DNA of 64,000 nt from Nguyenibacter vanlangensis. GTDB lineage: Bacteria; Pseudomonadota; Alphaproteobacteria; Acetobacterales; Acetobacteraceae. Positions 34,668 through 43,515 of this stretch are shown here, in pieces. The stretch lies in the NCBI RefSeq assembly GCF_038719015.1, contig NZ_CP152276.1, positions 1,250,001 through 1,314,000 on the forward strand, written 5' to 3'. The number at the start of each line of letters is the position of its first letter. Position 1 is the stretch's first letter. Under the pieces are notes generated by a model. The model ran no database searches. It had not been told where the DNA came from and worked only from the letters and a program-made list of their open reading frames with translations. The translations under genes and the position numbers were made by a program.

Positions 34668-35825
34668 GTGACGGGTGGGCGCGTGACGCGCCGCGCCGTG
34701 TCCTCGACCGACGTCGCGCGGCTGGCCGGGGTGTCGCAATCGGCGGTGTCGCGGACGTTTTCCGCCGCCGGCGGCGTGTCGGCGCCGACGCGCGCGAGGG
34801 TGCTGGAAGCGGCGGCGGCGCTGGGATACCGGCCCAACCGGATTCCGGCCATCATGCAGTCCGGCCGGTCGCACATGGTCGGGGTGGTGGTGGGCGGGCT
34901 GGATAATCCGTTCTATGCCGCCGTGCTGGACCATTTCGCGGTGGCCCTGCGGGCGCTGGGGTTGCAGGTGCTGCTGGTGCGGGTGGACGATGCGCTGGCG
35001 CTGGACGGCGCGCTGGAGCAACTGGCGGGCTATCGGGTCGATGCGGCGGTCACCGCGCTGGCGGTCGGCAGCCGCGCGGCGGCCGAGGCGCTGTCGGCGC
35101 TGCGCGTTCCGACCGTCTGTTTCAATTCGCGCCTGACGGGGCCGTGGATTTCCACCGTACGGTCGAACAATCGTGCCGCCGGGCGGCAGGCGGCCGCCCT
35201 GCTGGCCGCGCGGGGCGTGCGGGCGGCCGGGTGGCTGGCGGGGCCCCGCGAGAGCGCCGCCGCGCGCGAGCGCGGGCGCGGGTTCGCGGAGGGGGTGGCG
35301 GCGCGGGGCCTGGCGCCGCCGGTCGCGATCGCGGGCGATGACAGCCATGCCGGCGGGTATGACGCCATGCGGCGGCTGCTGCGGGCCCGACAGCCGCCGG
35401 AGGGGCTGTTCTGCGGCAATGACCTGATGGCGTGCGGGGCGATCGACGCGCTGCGCGATGCGGGGTTGTCGGTGCCGGGCGACGTGCTGGTGATCGGCTA
35501 TGACAATATTCCGCAGGCGGGGTGGCGGGCCTATGACCTGACGTCGTTCGACCAGCAGGTGGAACGGATGGCCGGCGCCGCGCTGGAGATGCTGACGGCG
35601 GCGCTGGCCGATCCGTCGAACGCGGCCATGGGGCGAACCCGCGCGGTGGCCGCGCGGCTGGTGGAGCGCGGCAGCACCGGTGCGGCGGCCGGAGATGCGG
35701 GCAGCGATGATGCGGGCGGCGATGATGCGGGCGGCGGGGATGCGGGCGCCACCGGGGACGACGCGGGCGCGGACCGGGCGGGAAAGGCGCGGCGGGCGCA
35801 GGAGGTGGGTGACAGGCCTGCATAG
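34668..35825 (+). CDS. LacI-family transcriptional regulator
   Basis: A 385-residue regulator with an N-terminal HTH (SSTDVARLAGVSQSAVSRTFS, about residues 12-32) with the LacI hinge YRPNRIPAIMQSGRS, and a periplasmic-binding-protein-like effector domain (about 65-345; VVVGGLDNPFY, GLFCGNDLMACGAIDAL, VIGYDNIPQAGW). The last 45 residues are a low-complexity Gly/Asp/Ala tail (DDAGGDDAGGGDAG) from a 15-bp DNA repeat; this is not a family feature. The start is a GTG at 34668 or 34683. It precedes a shikimate/quinate dehydrogenase-like gene by 82 bp and probably regulates it; the inducer is unknown. Confidence 0.88.
   Translation: MTGGRVTRRAVSSTDVARLAGVSQSAVSRTFSAAGGVSAPTRARVLEAAAALGYRPNRIPAIMQSGRSHMVGVVVGGLDNPFYAAVLDHFAVALRALGLQVLLVRVDDALALDGALEQLAGYRVDAAVTALAVGSRAAAEALSALRVPTVCFNSRLTGPWISTVRSNNRAAGRQAAALLAARGVRAAGWLAGPRESAAARERGRGFAEGVAARGLAPPVAIAGDDSHAGGYDAMRRLLRARQPPEGLFCGNDLMACGAIDALRDAGLSVPGDVLVIGYDNIPQAGWRAYDLTSFDQQVERMAGAALEMLTAALADPSNAAMGRTRAVAARLVERGSTGAAAGDAGSDDAGGDDAGGGDAGATGDDAGADRAGKARRAQEVGDRPA
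35694..35773. repeat. 15-bp tandem repeat in the LacI regulator tail
   Basis: Units of the type GATGCGGGCGGCGAT recur about four to five times, partly diverged, and encode DAGGD-like pentapeptides at the C-terminus. The array preserves the frame. Confidence 0.85.
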
Positions 35826-35907
35826 CTATGCAACCCTGTCGGGCCGAACACGCCGCGGGCCGCCCCGGAAGGCGGACCCCAGACGAGAGCATGTCGAGGA
35901 GGCCCCA

Positions 35908-36762
35908 ATGACGTCCCATAATTTTCTTGCCGCGCTGACCGGATCCTTTTCCACCCCGTGCGCGGACAATCCGACCGTCGCGATGATCGAGGCGGCGTAT
36001 CGCCATCACGGGATGAATGCCCGCTATATCAATTGCGACGTGAAGCCCGAGGGGCTGGCGGATGCCGTGCGGGGCGCCAAGGCCATGGGGTGGGCCGGGT
36101 TCAACTGTTCGATCCCGCACAAGGTCGCGATCCTGTCGCACCTGGACCGGCTGGCGGAATCGGCGGCGATCATCGGCGCGGTGAATTGCGTGGTCATCCG
36201 TGACGGCGCGCTGATCGGCGAGAATACGGACGGCAAGGGGTTCCTGACCTCGCTGACGCAGGTCATGGATCCGGCGGGGAAGACGGTCTGCCTGCTGGGG
36301 GCGGGCGGCGCGGCGCGAGCCATTGCCGTGGAACTGGCGCTGGCCGGGGCGCGGCACCTGACGATCGTCAACCGCGATGCGCGGCGGGGGCAGGACATCG
36401 CGGCGCTGATCACCGAATCGACGCCGGCCGACGCGCGTTTCGTGGCGTGGGACGGGGCGTTCGCGGTGCCCGAGGACACGCAGATCCTGATCAACGCCAC
36501 GTCGGTGGGGCTGGGCGACGCGGAGGCGATGCCTGCGATCGATTGCGACAGCCTGCGTCCGGGCCTGGTGGTGGCCGACGTGATCCCCAACCCGCCGAAG
36601 ACCGCGCTGCTGCGCGCGGCGGAGAAGCGGGGCTGCGTGACGCTGGACGGGCTGGGCATGCTGGTCAACCAGGGGGTGATCAGCGTGCGGCTGTGGTTCG
36701 GCACCTCGCCGGAGCCGTCGGTGATGGCGCGCACGCTGGAGGATATTTTCGGCGTCAGGTAG
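35908..36762 (+). CDS. Shikimate/quinate dehydrogenase-like protein
   Basis: A 284-residue AroE/YdiB-family enzyme. Catalytic K72 (CSIPHK), D108 (GENTDGKG) and the Rossmann motif GAGGAARAIA (131-140) are present, with LDGLGMLVNQG near the C-terminus. The substrate-binding N-terminus reads TGSFSTPCADNP instead of the usual SLSP-type sequence, so it may not use shikimate itself; quinate or another polyol acid is possible. Acetic acid bacteria oxidise quinate and shikimate in the periplasm, which makes a catabolic role plausible. It starts at 35908 with GAGGAGG upstream; the open frame back to 35680 is a shadow of the LacI gene. It is probably controlled by that LacI protein. Confidence 0.82.
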   Translation: MTSHNFLAALTGSFSTPCADNPTVAMIEAAYRHHGMNARYINCDVKPEGLADAVRGAKAMGWAGFNCSIPHKVAILSHLDRLAESAAIIGAVNCVVIRDGALIGENTDGKGFLTSLTQVMDPAGKTVCLLGAGGAARAIAVELALAGARHLTIVNRDARRGQDIAALITESTPADARFVAWDGAFAVPEDTQILINATSVGLGDAEAMPAIDCDSLRPGLVVADVIPNPPKTALLRAAEKRGCVTLDGLGMLVNQGVISVRLWFGTSPEPSVMARTLEDIFGVR

Positions 36763-36827
36763 TCCCCTCCCCCACGGGTCACGCCACGGGCCGGGCCCTC
36801 GCTTGGGCGTTGACAGGGGGGCGCCGG

Positions 36828-36930
36828 GTCTGCTGCCCTCGGTCCGCTGCTCCGGAGTCTATTGCCTGGGGTCTGCTGCCTTCGGGTCTGCTGCCCTGGG
36901 GTCTGCTGTCCTGGGGTCTGCTACCCTGGG
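36828..36930. repeat. Intergenic 15-bp tandem repeat
   Basis: About seven units of the type GTCTGCTGCCCTGGG, the last four (36871-36930) exactly 15 bp apart. It lies between the aroE-like gene and the aldo/keto reductase start, where it could affect the leader mRNA. Confidence 0.9.
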
Positions 36931-36985
36931 GCCGGCGCCCGCGGGGACGGTCCGGGGCGAGTCGCCGACAGGGAGGGAATGCGGC

Positions 36986-37963
36986 ATGGATTATGTGCGA
37001 CTGGGCCGGACGGGCCTGCAGGTTTCGCGTATCTGCCTGGGCTGCATGACCTATGGCGTGCCGGAGCGCGGACGGCACCCCTGGACGCTGGACGAGGATC
37101 GCAGCCGGCCGCTGATCCGTCAGGCGCTGGAGGCCGGGATCAATTTCCTGGACACGGCCAACAGCTATTCCGACGGCACGTCGGAGGAGATCGTCGGGCG
37201 GGCGATCCGCGATTTCGCGCGGCGCGACGAGATCGTGCTGGCCACCAAGGTGTTCTTTCCGACGCGGTCCGGGCCGAACGGGTCGGGCCTGTCGCGGCGG
37301 GCGATCCTGACGGAGATCGACAACAGCCTGCGCCGGCTGGGGACGGATCATGTCGACCTCTACCAGATCCATCGCTGGGACCCGCATACCCCGATCGAGG
37401 AGACGATGGAGGCGCTGCACGACGTGGTGAAGGCGGGCAAGGCGCGCTATATCGGCGCGTCGTCGATGTATGCGTGGCAGTTCGCCAAGGCGGTCTATAC
37501 CGCGCGGCAGCATGGCTGGACCGAGTTCGTCAGCATGCAGGACCATCTGAACCTGCTGAACCGCGAGGAAGAGCGGGAGATGCTGCCCTTCTGCCGGGAC
37601 CAGGGGATCGGCGTGCTGCCGTGGAGCCCTCTGGCGCGGGGGCTGCTGGCCCGCGACTGGCGCGAGAGTACGACGCGGCAGGAGAGCGACGACATGACCC
37701 GGGCGCTGTATTCGGGCACCGTGGCGGCGGATCGCGCGGTGATCGACGCGGTGGGGCGCATCGCGGCCGAGCGGGGCATTGCGCGCGCGCAGGTGGCGAT
37801 GGCGTGGGTGTTGCAGCAGCCGGGCGTGACGGCGCCAATCGTCGGCGCGTCGAAGCCGGGGCATCTGGACGATGCGCTGGGTGCGCTGTCGGTGACGCTG
37901 GAGGCGCACGAGATCGAGGCGCTGGAAGTGCCGTACGTGCCGCATCCGGTCGTTGGGTTCTGA
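36986..37963 (+). CDS. Aldo/keto reductase, YajO-like
   Basis: A 325-residue aldo/keto reductase closely resembling E. coli YajO along its whole length (RLGRTGLQVSRICLGCMTYG, INFLDTANSYSDGTSEEIVG, YIGASSMYAWQFA, WSPLARGLLARDW, PYVPHPVVGF at the end). The tetrad Asp and Tyr are in FLDTANSYS, the Lys in LATK, the His in YQIHRWD. The ATG at 36986 has GGGAGGG eight bases upstream; the longer frame from 36803 reads through the repeat array and is rejected. It follows the aroE-like gene, so both may serve the same sugar or polyol pathway. Confidence 0.92.
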   Translation: MDYVRLGRTGLQVSRICLGCMTYGVPERGRHPWTLDEDRSRPLIRQALEAGINFLDTANSYSDGTSEEIVGRAIRDFARRDEIVLATKVFFPTRSGPNGSGLSRRAILTEIDNSLRRLGTDHVDLYQIHRWDPHTPIEETMEALHDVVKAGKARYIGASSMYAWQFAKAVYTARQHGWTEFVSMQDHLNLLNREEEREMLPFCRDQGIGVLPWSPLARGLLARDWRESTTRQESDDMTRALYSGTVAADRAVIDAVGRIAAERGIARAQVAMAWVLQQPGVTAPIVGASKPGHLDDALGALSVTLEAHEIEALEVPYVPHPVVGF

Positions 37964-38137
37964 GCCGCCGCCCGGGACCGAGTGCCGGCGGCGGTTCGAT
38001 GCGCGTTTGCCGTGCGCCGATGCTGATGGCCGTCATGGCCGCTTCGCTTCGGTGCGGGGACACTCACGTTGGACGGGCCCTGACGGGTTTCCGCTGACCG
38101 GCCCGCAGTTTCGGGCCGGCGCCGCGGCGGAGCCGGC

Positions 38138-38172
38138 TCGTGGCCGGGGCCGGGGCCGGGGCCGGGGCCGCA
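38138..38172. repeat. GGGGCC hexanucleotide run
   Basis: GGCCGG/GGGGCC repeated about five times in the intergenic region before the redoxin-oxygenase gene. It is purely G+C and may be prone to slippage or secondary structure. Confidence 0.85.
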
Positions 38173-38222
38173 ATTGACCGGGGGCGTGCCGGTCCGCCAA
38201 CATGGGGCGAGGAAGGGGTTCC

Positions 38223-39302
38223 ATGACGCTGAACATCGCTTTGCAGGTCGGCGATCCGGCCCCGTGGTTCGTCGAAGCCAGTTCGGACCGGCAGGGGCCG
38301 TATCATTTCGACAAGGCGGCGGGGCGTTATGCGCTGCTGTTCTTTTTCGGGTCGTCCATGCGGCCGGAGGTGCGGGAAAGCCTGGCTGTCGTGGAGCGGC
38401 ACAAGGCGATGCTGGACCAGGCCAATCTGCTGTTTTTCGGGATCAGTTCCGATCCGGAGGACGCGGCGCGCCTGACGGCCGATCCGGCGGCGCCGGGGCT
38501 GCATTATATTTACGACGGCGCGGGCAAGGTCGGGCCGCTGTATGGATTTCGTCCCGAAGGGCCGCCCGCCTGGCTGCTGGTGGACCCGATGCTGCGGGTG
38601 ATCGCGGTGTTCGGCCATCAGCCGGGGGTGGCGCAGGGCATTTTCGAATTGCTGGCGCGCATTCCGCCCGCCGCCGCGCGGGCCCAGGCCGAGGCGACGC
38701 CCGTGCTGATGCTGAGCGACGTGTTCGAGCCGGCATTCTGTGCGCATCTGATCGACCATTACGGGCGGGTCGGCGGCGCATTGTCCGGGGTGTTTACCGA
38801 ATATGATGCCGGGCAGTCGGTGCGGGCGATGGATATGCGCTTCAAGCGCCGGCGGGATTGCCGGATCGAGCAGCCGGAGCTGGTGGCGCAGATCGAGCAG
38901 CGGATTTCGCGCCGTATCGTGCCGGAGATCCGGAAAATCTTTCAGTTCCACGCGACATATCTGGAGCGGATTTTGGTGGCCTGTTACGACGCGGCCGAAC
39001 AGGGGCGGTTCGGCGCGCATCGCGACAATACGCTGGCGGCGGTCGCGCATCGGCGCTTTGCCATCTCGATCAATTTGAATGACGGATTTAGCGGCGGGGG
39101 CGTCAGTTTTCCGGAATTCGGCCCCCGCGCCTTCTCGCCGCCGGCCGGCGGGGCGGTGGTGTTTTCCTGCGGGCTGATGCATCGGGTGGAGACGGTGACG
39201 GCGGGGCGGCGCTTTGCCTGCCTGACCTTTGCCTATGACGAGGCGGCGGCCGAGATCCGCCGGGCGCATTGGAAGGACAGGCGTGGGGCGGATGGGGGGT
39301 GA
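38223..39302 (+). CDS. Redoxin-fold/2OG-Fe(II) oxygenase fusion
   Basis: A 359-residue two-domain protein. Residues 5-150 resemble the AhpC/TSA peroxiredoxin fold (GDPAPWF, YALLFFFGSSMRPEV, FFGISSDPED, WLLVDPMLRVIAVFG), but the position of the peroxidatic cysteine is occupied by the GSSMRPEV segment, with no cysteine in this domain at all. Residues 160-345 are a prolyl-4-hydroxylase-type oxygenase with iron ligands H266, D268 (AHRDN) and H320 (LMHRVE) and 2-oxoglutarate ligand R330. The redoxin half is thus probably structural or a binding module. The start has GAGGAAGGGG upstream. The target is unknown. Confidence 0.85.
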   Translation: MTLNIALQVGDPAPWFVEASSDRQGPYHFDKAAGRYALLFFFGSSMRPEVRESLAVVERHKAMLDQANLLFFGISSDPEDAARLTADPAAPGLHYIYDGAGKVGPLYGFRPEGPPAWLLVDPMLRVIAVFGHQPGVAQGIFELLARIPPAAARAQAEATPVLMLSDVFEPAFCAHLIDHYGRVGGALSGVFTEYDAGQSVRAMDMRFKRRRDCRIEQPELVAQIEQRISRRIVPEIRKIFQFHATYLERILVACYDAAEQGRFGAHRDNTLAAVAHRRFAISINLNDGFSGGGVSFPEFGPRAFSPPAGGAVVFSCGLMHRVETVTAGRRFACLTFAYDEAAAEIRRAHWKDRRGADGG

Positions 39303-39550
39303 GGGTTTTCTTGTTTTTTTGAAGAATTCTGTTTTTGGGAGTTGTGGGAACGCGCGCGATTCGTAATGTCGGATCTCGCTCTCATTGCAGACTATCCGGT
39401 GATTGTTTGTCATTTCTCGAAGCGGACACCTCCAGAAAGCGCCGCATAACGGGTCGATCCATCCACCCGTTATGAAAAAAAATTCGAGCGCAAGAAGCGG
39501 GAGGCATTTCCCCGTGCCAACAGCTAACTCGTGACGGCAAGGAGATCGTC

Positions 39551-40006
39551 ATGAAGATACACGCCATCGTTTTGATTATTTCGTCACTCGCCTGCACCAA
39601 TGCTTCGGCTGCGACACAGCATCAAGGATGGACGCCAGACGCCATACCGTGGCAAGTAACAGCACCCGATGGAACGCGATATGCCCAGCTAGAAGGTAAA
39701 AGCGACAAAGGGCGGGCGCCCTTTTCCTATGCGTTTTCGATTCCCGCCGGTGTCTGGGATGCTCCTCATAGCCACAGTGCAACGGCTCGCGTCTTTGTCG
39801 CAAAAGGGATCTTGCGAATTGGGTATGGCAGCAGCTTCGATCATTCCAGAGCAAGATCCTATCCGGCAGGAAGTTACGTCATTGTTCCCGCTGGGGTCGT
39901 GCATTTCGATGGCTCCGATACGGACACCATCATCATCGGTACGGCGACTGGGCCTTGGACAACGACCTACGTCGATCGGTCGTCACCCACGTCAGCAGGA
40001 CCGTAA
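39551..40006 (+). CDS. Secreted cupin-domain protein
   Basis: A 151-residue protein with a signal peptide (MKIHAIVLIISSLACTNASA, cleaved before ATQ) and a single cupin barrel. The first cupin motif gives metal-binding histidines in APHSHSATARVFVAKG, and the second VHFDG. It could be a small periplasmic metal-dependent enzyme or a binding protein. AAGGAG precedes the start. Base composition here is less GC-rich than in the neighbours, and it marks the left end of an accessory islet. No pathway link is visible. Confidence 0.78.
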   Translation: MKIHAIVLIISSLACTNASAATQHQGWTPDAIPWQVTAPDGTRYAQLEGKSDKGRAPFSYAFSIPAGVWDAPHSHSATARVFVAKGILRIGYGSSFDHSRARSYPAGSYVIVPAGVVHFDGSDTDTIIIGTATGPWTTTYVDRSSPTSAGP

Positions 40007-40062
40007 TATACAAAGGAACCGACCGCCGGTGCGGCAAGCCAGCATACGATGTCCGTCTGTGC

Positions 40063-40665
40063 GGCCGGCGTCGCCGCCGGATTGGGCGTGGTCTATGTGG
40101 GTGTGGTCCATGAGCGCCTGTTCGAGGGCGTGATCCGGGTCAGCGGCGGGCCGACGAGCGGGCCGAGGGCATCGCCGAGCATTGCCGTTGCCCGTTCGGG
40201 CCGCCGTACCGAGTTGACGTCCAGGTGCAATTGGCGGCCCTTGAGTTGCAGGGTCCCCAGCACGGTGGCCCGCCCCGTCATCCATGGAACTGATCAAGGT
40301 CACCACCGGCCCCGGCACGGCCTGGGTTGCGGAACCTTTGCCGGGTGGCGCGATGGGGAGCGGCTGGCGCGTTCGTGACCCAATTCCAGAATGTGCTGCT
40401 CTCGGAGCGCAGGCCGGCGATGGCATCCAGCCGGGCCGCCACCGTCTTCTGGGTGACGCCCTTGGCGAGGGGGAAACGGATGTCGTACAAGCGCGATCTC
40501 ATCCCCATCACTGTTGAACAGGGTTGGGGGCATGGCCGGGGCGGCCATTCGTTCCATGGCGCAGGCCAGCCAACTGCGGGAGAAGAGCGGGGTGACCATC
40601 CGCAATTGGTCGGTGTCGAGCTTGGGAAACGGCGCCTTGCCGCATTTTCTTTGCAGATACAAGTC
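40063..40665 (-). pseudogene. Broken partial copy of the 471-aa unknown gene
   Basis: This stretch matches, by eye at about nine bases in ten, the segment about 46270-46857 inside the hypothetical gene at 45986-47401, in the same orientation. It corresponds to roughly the middle 200 residues (KAPFPKLDTDQLR, WLACAMERMAAP, TLFNSDGDEIAL). It lacks both ends and carries a 1-base insertion near 40484 and a 4-base insertion near 40273, so the frame is destroyed. It abuts the 3' end of the MBL-fold gene. A decayed duplicate or recombination remnant is likely. Confidence 0.85.
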
Positions 40666-40695
40666 CATGCGTTTCCCGATAGTGGACGCCAGGTT

Positions 40696-42234
40696 TTACG
40701 GCACCATCCCCATCGCCCGACCCCACGGCATTGGCGGCTGATGCATCGCGTAGATGGTCCGCGGCGCGATATGTGCCCGCGCAACCGCCTTTGCCACTTC
40801 ATGCATCAGTTCGGGATCATACAATGAATTGTCCGGGTTCAGCACCAGCGTGTCGCTTGCGTAGAGCAGTTTCGCGTCAGGCCAATAGACCATGTATTGC
40901 CGCTCGGTCGATGGCCCGCGGATCGGGATCAGCATGATCGGATTGTGAGGGCTGGGAATCGCAAGCGCCCGATCCACCATGTGCCATTGGGGTGGCCTGG
41001 GATGCCGGGCAAGGTCGTCGGGGAGCAGCGTATGGGGAGCGGCGACCAACCGGTCCAGCAGCGGTCGGTTCAGATCGAGCTGATAGATCGGAATACCCCG
41101 TGCCACTACTTCCCGCAGTCCTGCGACATGTGGCCAGGAATCCGTCGTCGAGATCACGGCCTTGATTGGCTTGCCCGGCACGAGGTGCGCGGCGGCATCC
41201 AGCGCTTGTGCCGTATAGGACGCGGAAATCGGCGCTTCGAGCAGAATCAGGCCGTCATCCTGTTCGATCACGCTGACATTCCATGCCCCCTGGAACAGCC
41301 AGACCCCGGGAACGATCGTTTGCGCCTGTGGTGGAAACGGCCGGTCCCATCCCGGCGACCGCAGGCTTTTGGCCGCCGCCGCTGAATCGACGGGGAAGGG
41401 GTCGCTTGCCAGAGCCGGATCGAATCGCACGTCCAGATATTGCTCGTGAGCGATCTCCAAACCGTTGCGCTGATCGACCCGGCTCGCCGGGAAAAGTACG
41501 CCGCCGACGTCCTGCCAACTGTCGAGATAGATGCGCTGATTTACGTCGCCCCAGACGTTCCAGAAATCCTCGAACGTCCGGGTCCGCTCGATCGCGTCGG
41601 GCAGATGGTTTCGGGCATTCAGGACGAGACGAACCGGCTGCCCGCGATCCGTGAATGTCACCACCGTATGCGGTGCCGCGTGCAGCCATTCGGGCGCGGC
41701 ATAGCGCAGATCGGGCGCCTTTGCCGCGGCCTGCAGCACCATCATGGGTTCGTCATGCAGGATATCGTCAGCCTGTTCACGGGTTTGCCTGGCGGCCGGC
41801 CTGTCACCGCTTGGCATTTTCACGACCGCGCCGGCTACCGACACCACGACATGGGTTTTGTCGATATTTTCGTCCGGTGCGGTCGAGGGAAAAACGGACT
41901 CATGCACGCGATCGACGGCGCCATGCTGATAATCGACGATCCGGGTCTCCCGACCATATTCGATCTGGAACGGCGCCTGGCGATAGGATTGTTCCGCTTC
42001 CTCACGATGGCCGATGATCGCATATCGTGCCGTTCGCACGCCGGCCAGGCGACTCGCGCCACCCATGGCTTCGAGCGCGATGCCAATGCATGCATGGGGC
42101 GTGAGGCCGGCGCAGCCGGGTGCTCCATGCGCTGAAATGGCGGGCGCTCCATCGGGCGGCGGCGCGGCGGCACAGGGGAAAATCGGCACGGTCGCGCAGG
42201 TAATTGCCAGGAAAATCCGGTTCGCAGGGGCCAT
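40696..42234 (-). CDS. Secreted metallo-beta-lactamase-fold protein with altered metal site
   Basis: A 512-residue exported protein with a signal peptide of about 25 residues (FLAITCATVPIFPCAAA). Residues 290-512 resemble the metallo-beta-lactamase fold (GVWLFQGAWNVSVIEQDDGLILLEAP). Where the family has HxHxDH, this protein has STTDSWPHVAG, keeping Asp and one His but losing the first two histidines. Other potential ligands are H in SPHNPIM and D in LYASDTLVL. The N-terminal 270 residues carry no recognised domain. I chose ATG 42234 over an upstream TTG. Hydrolase activity is uncertain. Confidence 0.75.
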   Translation of the reverse strand: MAPANRIFLAITCATVPIFPCAAAPPPDGAPAISAHGAPGCAGLTPHACIGIALEAMGGASRLAGVRTARYAIIGHREEAEQSYRQAPFQIEYGRETRIVDYQHGAVDRVHESVFPSTAPDENIDKTHVVVSVAGAVVKMPSGDRPAARQTREQADDILHDEPMMVLQAAAKAPDLRYAAPEWLHAAPHTVVTFTDRGQPVRLVLNARNHLPDAIERTRTFEDFWNVWGDVNQRIYLDSWQDVGGVLFPASRVDQRNGLEIAHEQYLDVRFDPALASDPFPVDSAAAAKSLRSPGWDRPFPPQAQTIVPGVWLFQGAWNVSVIEQDDGLILLEAPISASYTAQALDAAAHLVPGKPIKAVISTTDSWPHVAGLREVVARGIPIYQLDLNRPLLDRLVAAPHTLLPDDLARHPRPPQWHMVDRALAIPSPHNPIMLIPIRGPSTERQYMVYWPDAKLLYASDTLVLNPDNSLYDPELMHEVAKAVARAHIAPRTIYAMHQPPMPWGRAMGMVP

Positions 42235-42436
42235 AAAATGCCGTCTCAACAAGGGTTGTCAATCTGCATCAGGCATATCACAGCAACGACCATACGAGAG
42301 TTGTCGCGCATTACCTCTCGGTAATTTCATTATGATTTATGTTTCGGCGCGGACAGTTCATGGTTACCGTCTCTGCCAGAACGTTACGGCGGCGACGGCA
42401 TCGCGTCAACGCTCACCAAGGAGACAGGCAACGTCC

Positions 42437-43414
42437 ATGGCACGCCCTTCCTTGTCGGCACGATGGGGCATCGGACTGGCTCTTCTCGCCGGCATGACGC
42501 AGACTGTGCGCGCCGGGGAGATTTCTCCGGTTTCCCCCGCCGGGTTCGGTGTCTTTCAGCCGTTCTCCAGCGACCCGGGCTTTACTCTGAACGCCGCATT
42601 CACGCCGGACGGCCACACCGTCTACTTCTCCAAAAGCCAGCCGACCTGGGATGGCTTGACCATCTTCGCGGCGACGCAACAGCACGGCATATGGTCCGCC
42701 CCGCAAGTCGCGCCGTTCTCCGGCGTGGACAAGGACACCGACCCGGCCGTGTCCCCTGACGGCGCGTCGGTCGTGTTCGCCTCGATCCGTCCCGCCACCG
42801 GAGCGGTCTATCGCTTGTATCGCTACGATTTCAAGGCCGACCTGACCACGCCGGCCCTGCCCGAGCCAGCTTTGGCGACCGACAATGACCTTTACCCGAG
42901 CTTCACCCGGACCGGCGTCGTGTATTTCATGAAGATGGGCGCAACCGGAACGGCGATCTATCGCGCTGCACCGGCTGGTCATGGGTTTGCGGTACCGTCG
43001 CCCATCGTCATCCCTGGCGCGGATAAGACGACCCATGACATGGATCCGACCATCGCGCCGGACGAGAGCTTCATCGTCTTCGCCAGCAACCGTGCGGGCA
43101 CGCTGGGCGCGAAGGATCTGTTCATCGCGTTCCGAACCACAACCGGCTGGTGTACGCCGTTGCATTTTGATGCCCCGATCAACAGCACCGGCAACGAGGT
43201 CGCGACCGGTCTGTCGCCGGATGGGCAGACATTGTATTTCTCCAGCGCCCGCTCGAGTGTCACGACACCGCGCGCGAAACCGGCCGATACCGCGGCTTTC
43301 CGCGTGGAACAGGCCGATTATGCCAACGGGCTCCTGCGGCCTTATAAGGTGTCGATCGGCGCGTTCGTTGCCGTCCATCGACCGCATGACGGCACCTGCC
43401 CGGCAGCACGGTGA
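42437..43414 (+). CDS. Secreted PD40/TolB-like beta-propeller protein
   Basis: A 325-residue exported protein with a signal peptide cleaved near TVRAGE (residue 27) and repeated PD40 blades: AAFTPDGHTVYFSK, PAVSPDGASVVFAS, PTIAPDESFIVFASNRAG, TGLSPDGQTLYFSSARS. Such propellers bind proteins or sugars in the periplasm; an enzymatic role is not evident. AAGGAGA lies about 13 bases before the ATG. Divergent from the MBL-fold gene; the two may be co-regulated from the 200-bp gap between them. Confidence 0.85.
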   Translation: MARPSLSARWGIGLALLAGMTQTVRAGEISPVSPAGFGVFQPFSSDPGFTLNAAFTPDGHTVYFSKSQPTWDGLTIFAATQQHGIWSAPQVAPFSGVDKDTDPAVSPDGASVVFASIRPATGAVYRLYRYDFKADLTTPALPEPALATDNDLYPSFTRTGVVYFMKMGATGTAIYRAAPAGHGFAVPSPIVIPGADKTTHDMDPTIAPDESFIVFASNRAGTLGAKDLFIAFRTTTGWCTPLHFDAPINSTGNEVATGLSPDGQTLYFSSARSSVTTPRAKPADTAAFRVEQADYANGLLRPYKVSIGAFVAVHRPHDGTCPAAR

Positions 43415-43515
43415 GCCTGTCTCACTACGCCGCATGGAGGACGTACACTGTTTTTCCGTGAGCGTTCGACAGCGGACATCGCAATTTCCGAGCGGCTGTA
43501 GTATCGGGTGCCGGC

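Noticed and set aside
36803..36985. A 61-residue N-terminal extension of the YajO-like reductase
   Set aside because: It is translated from the 15-bp repeat array, is absent from the family, and a good ribosome site precedes the internal ATG at 36986.
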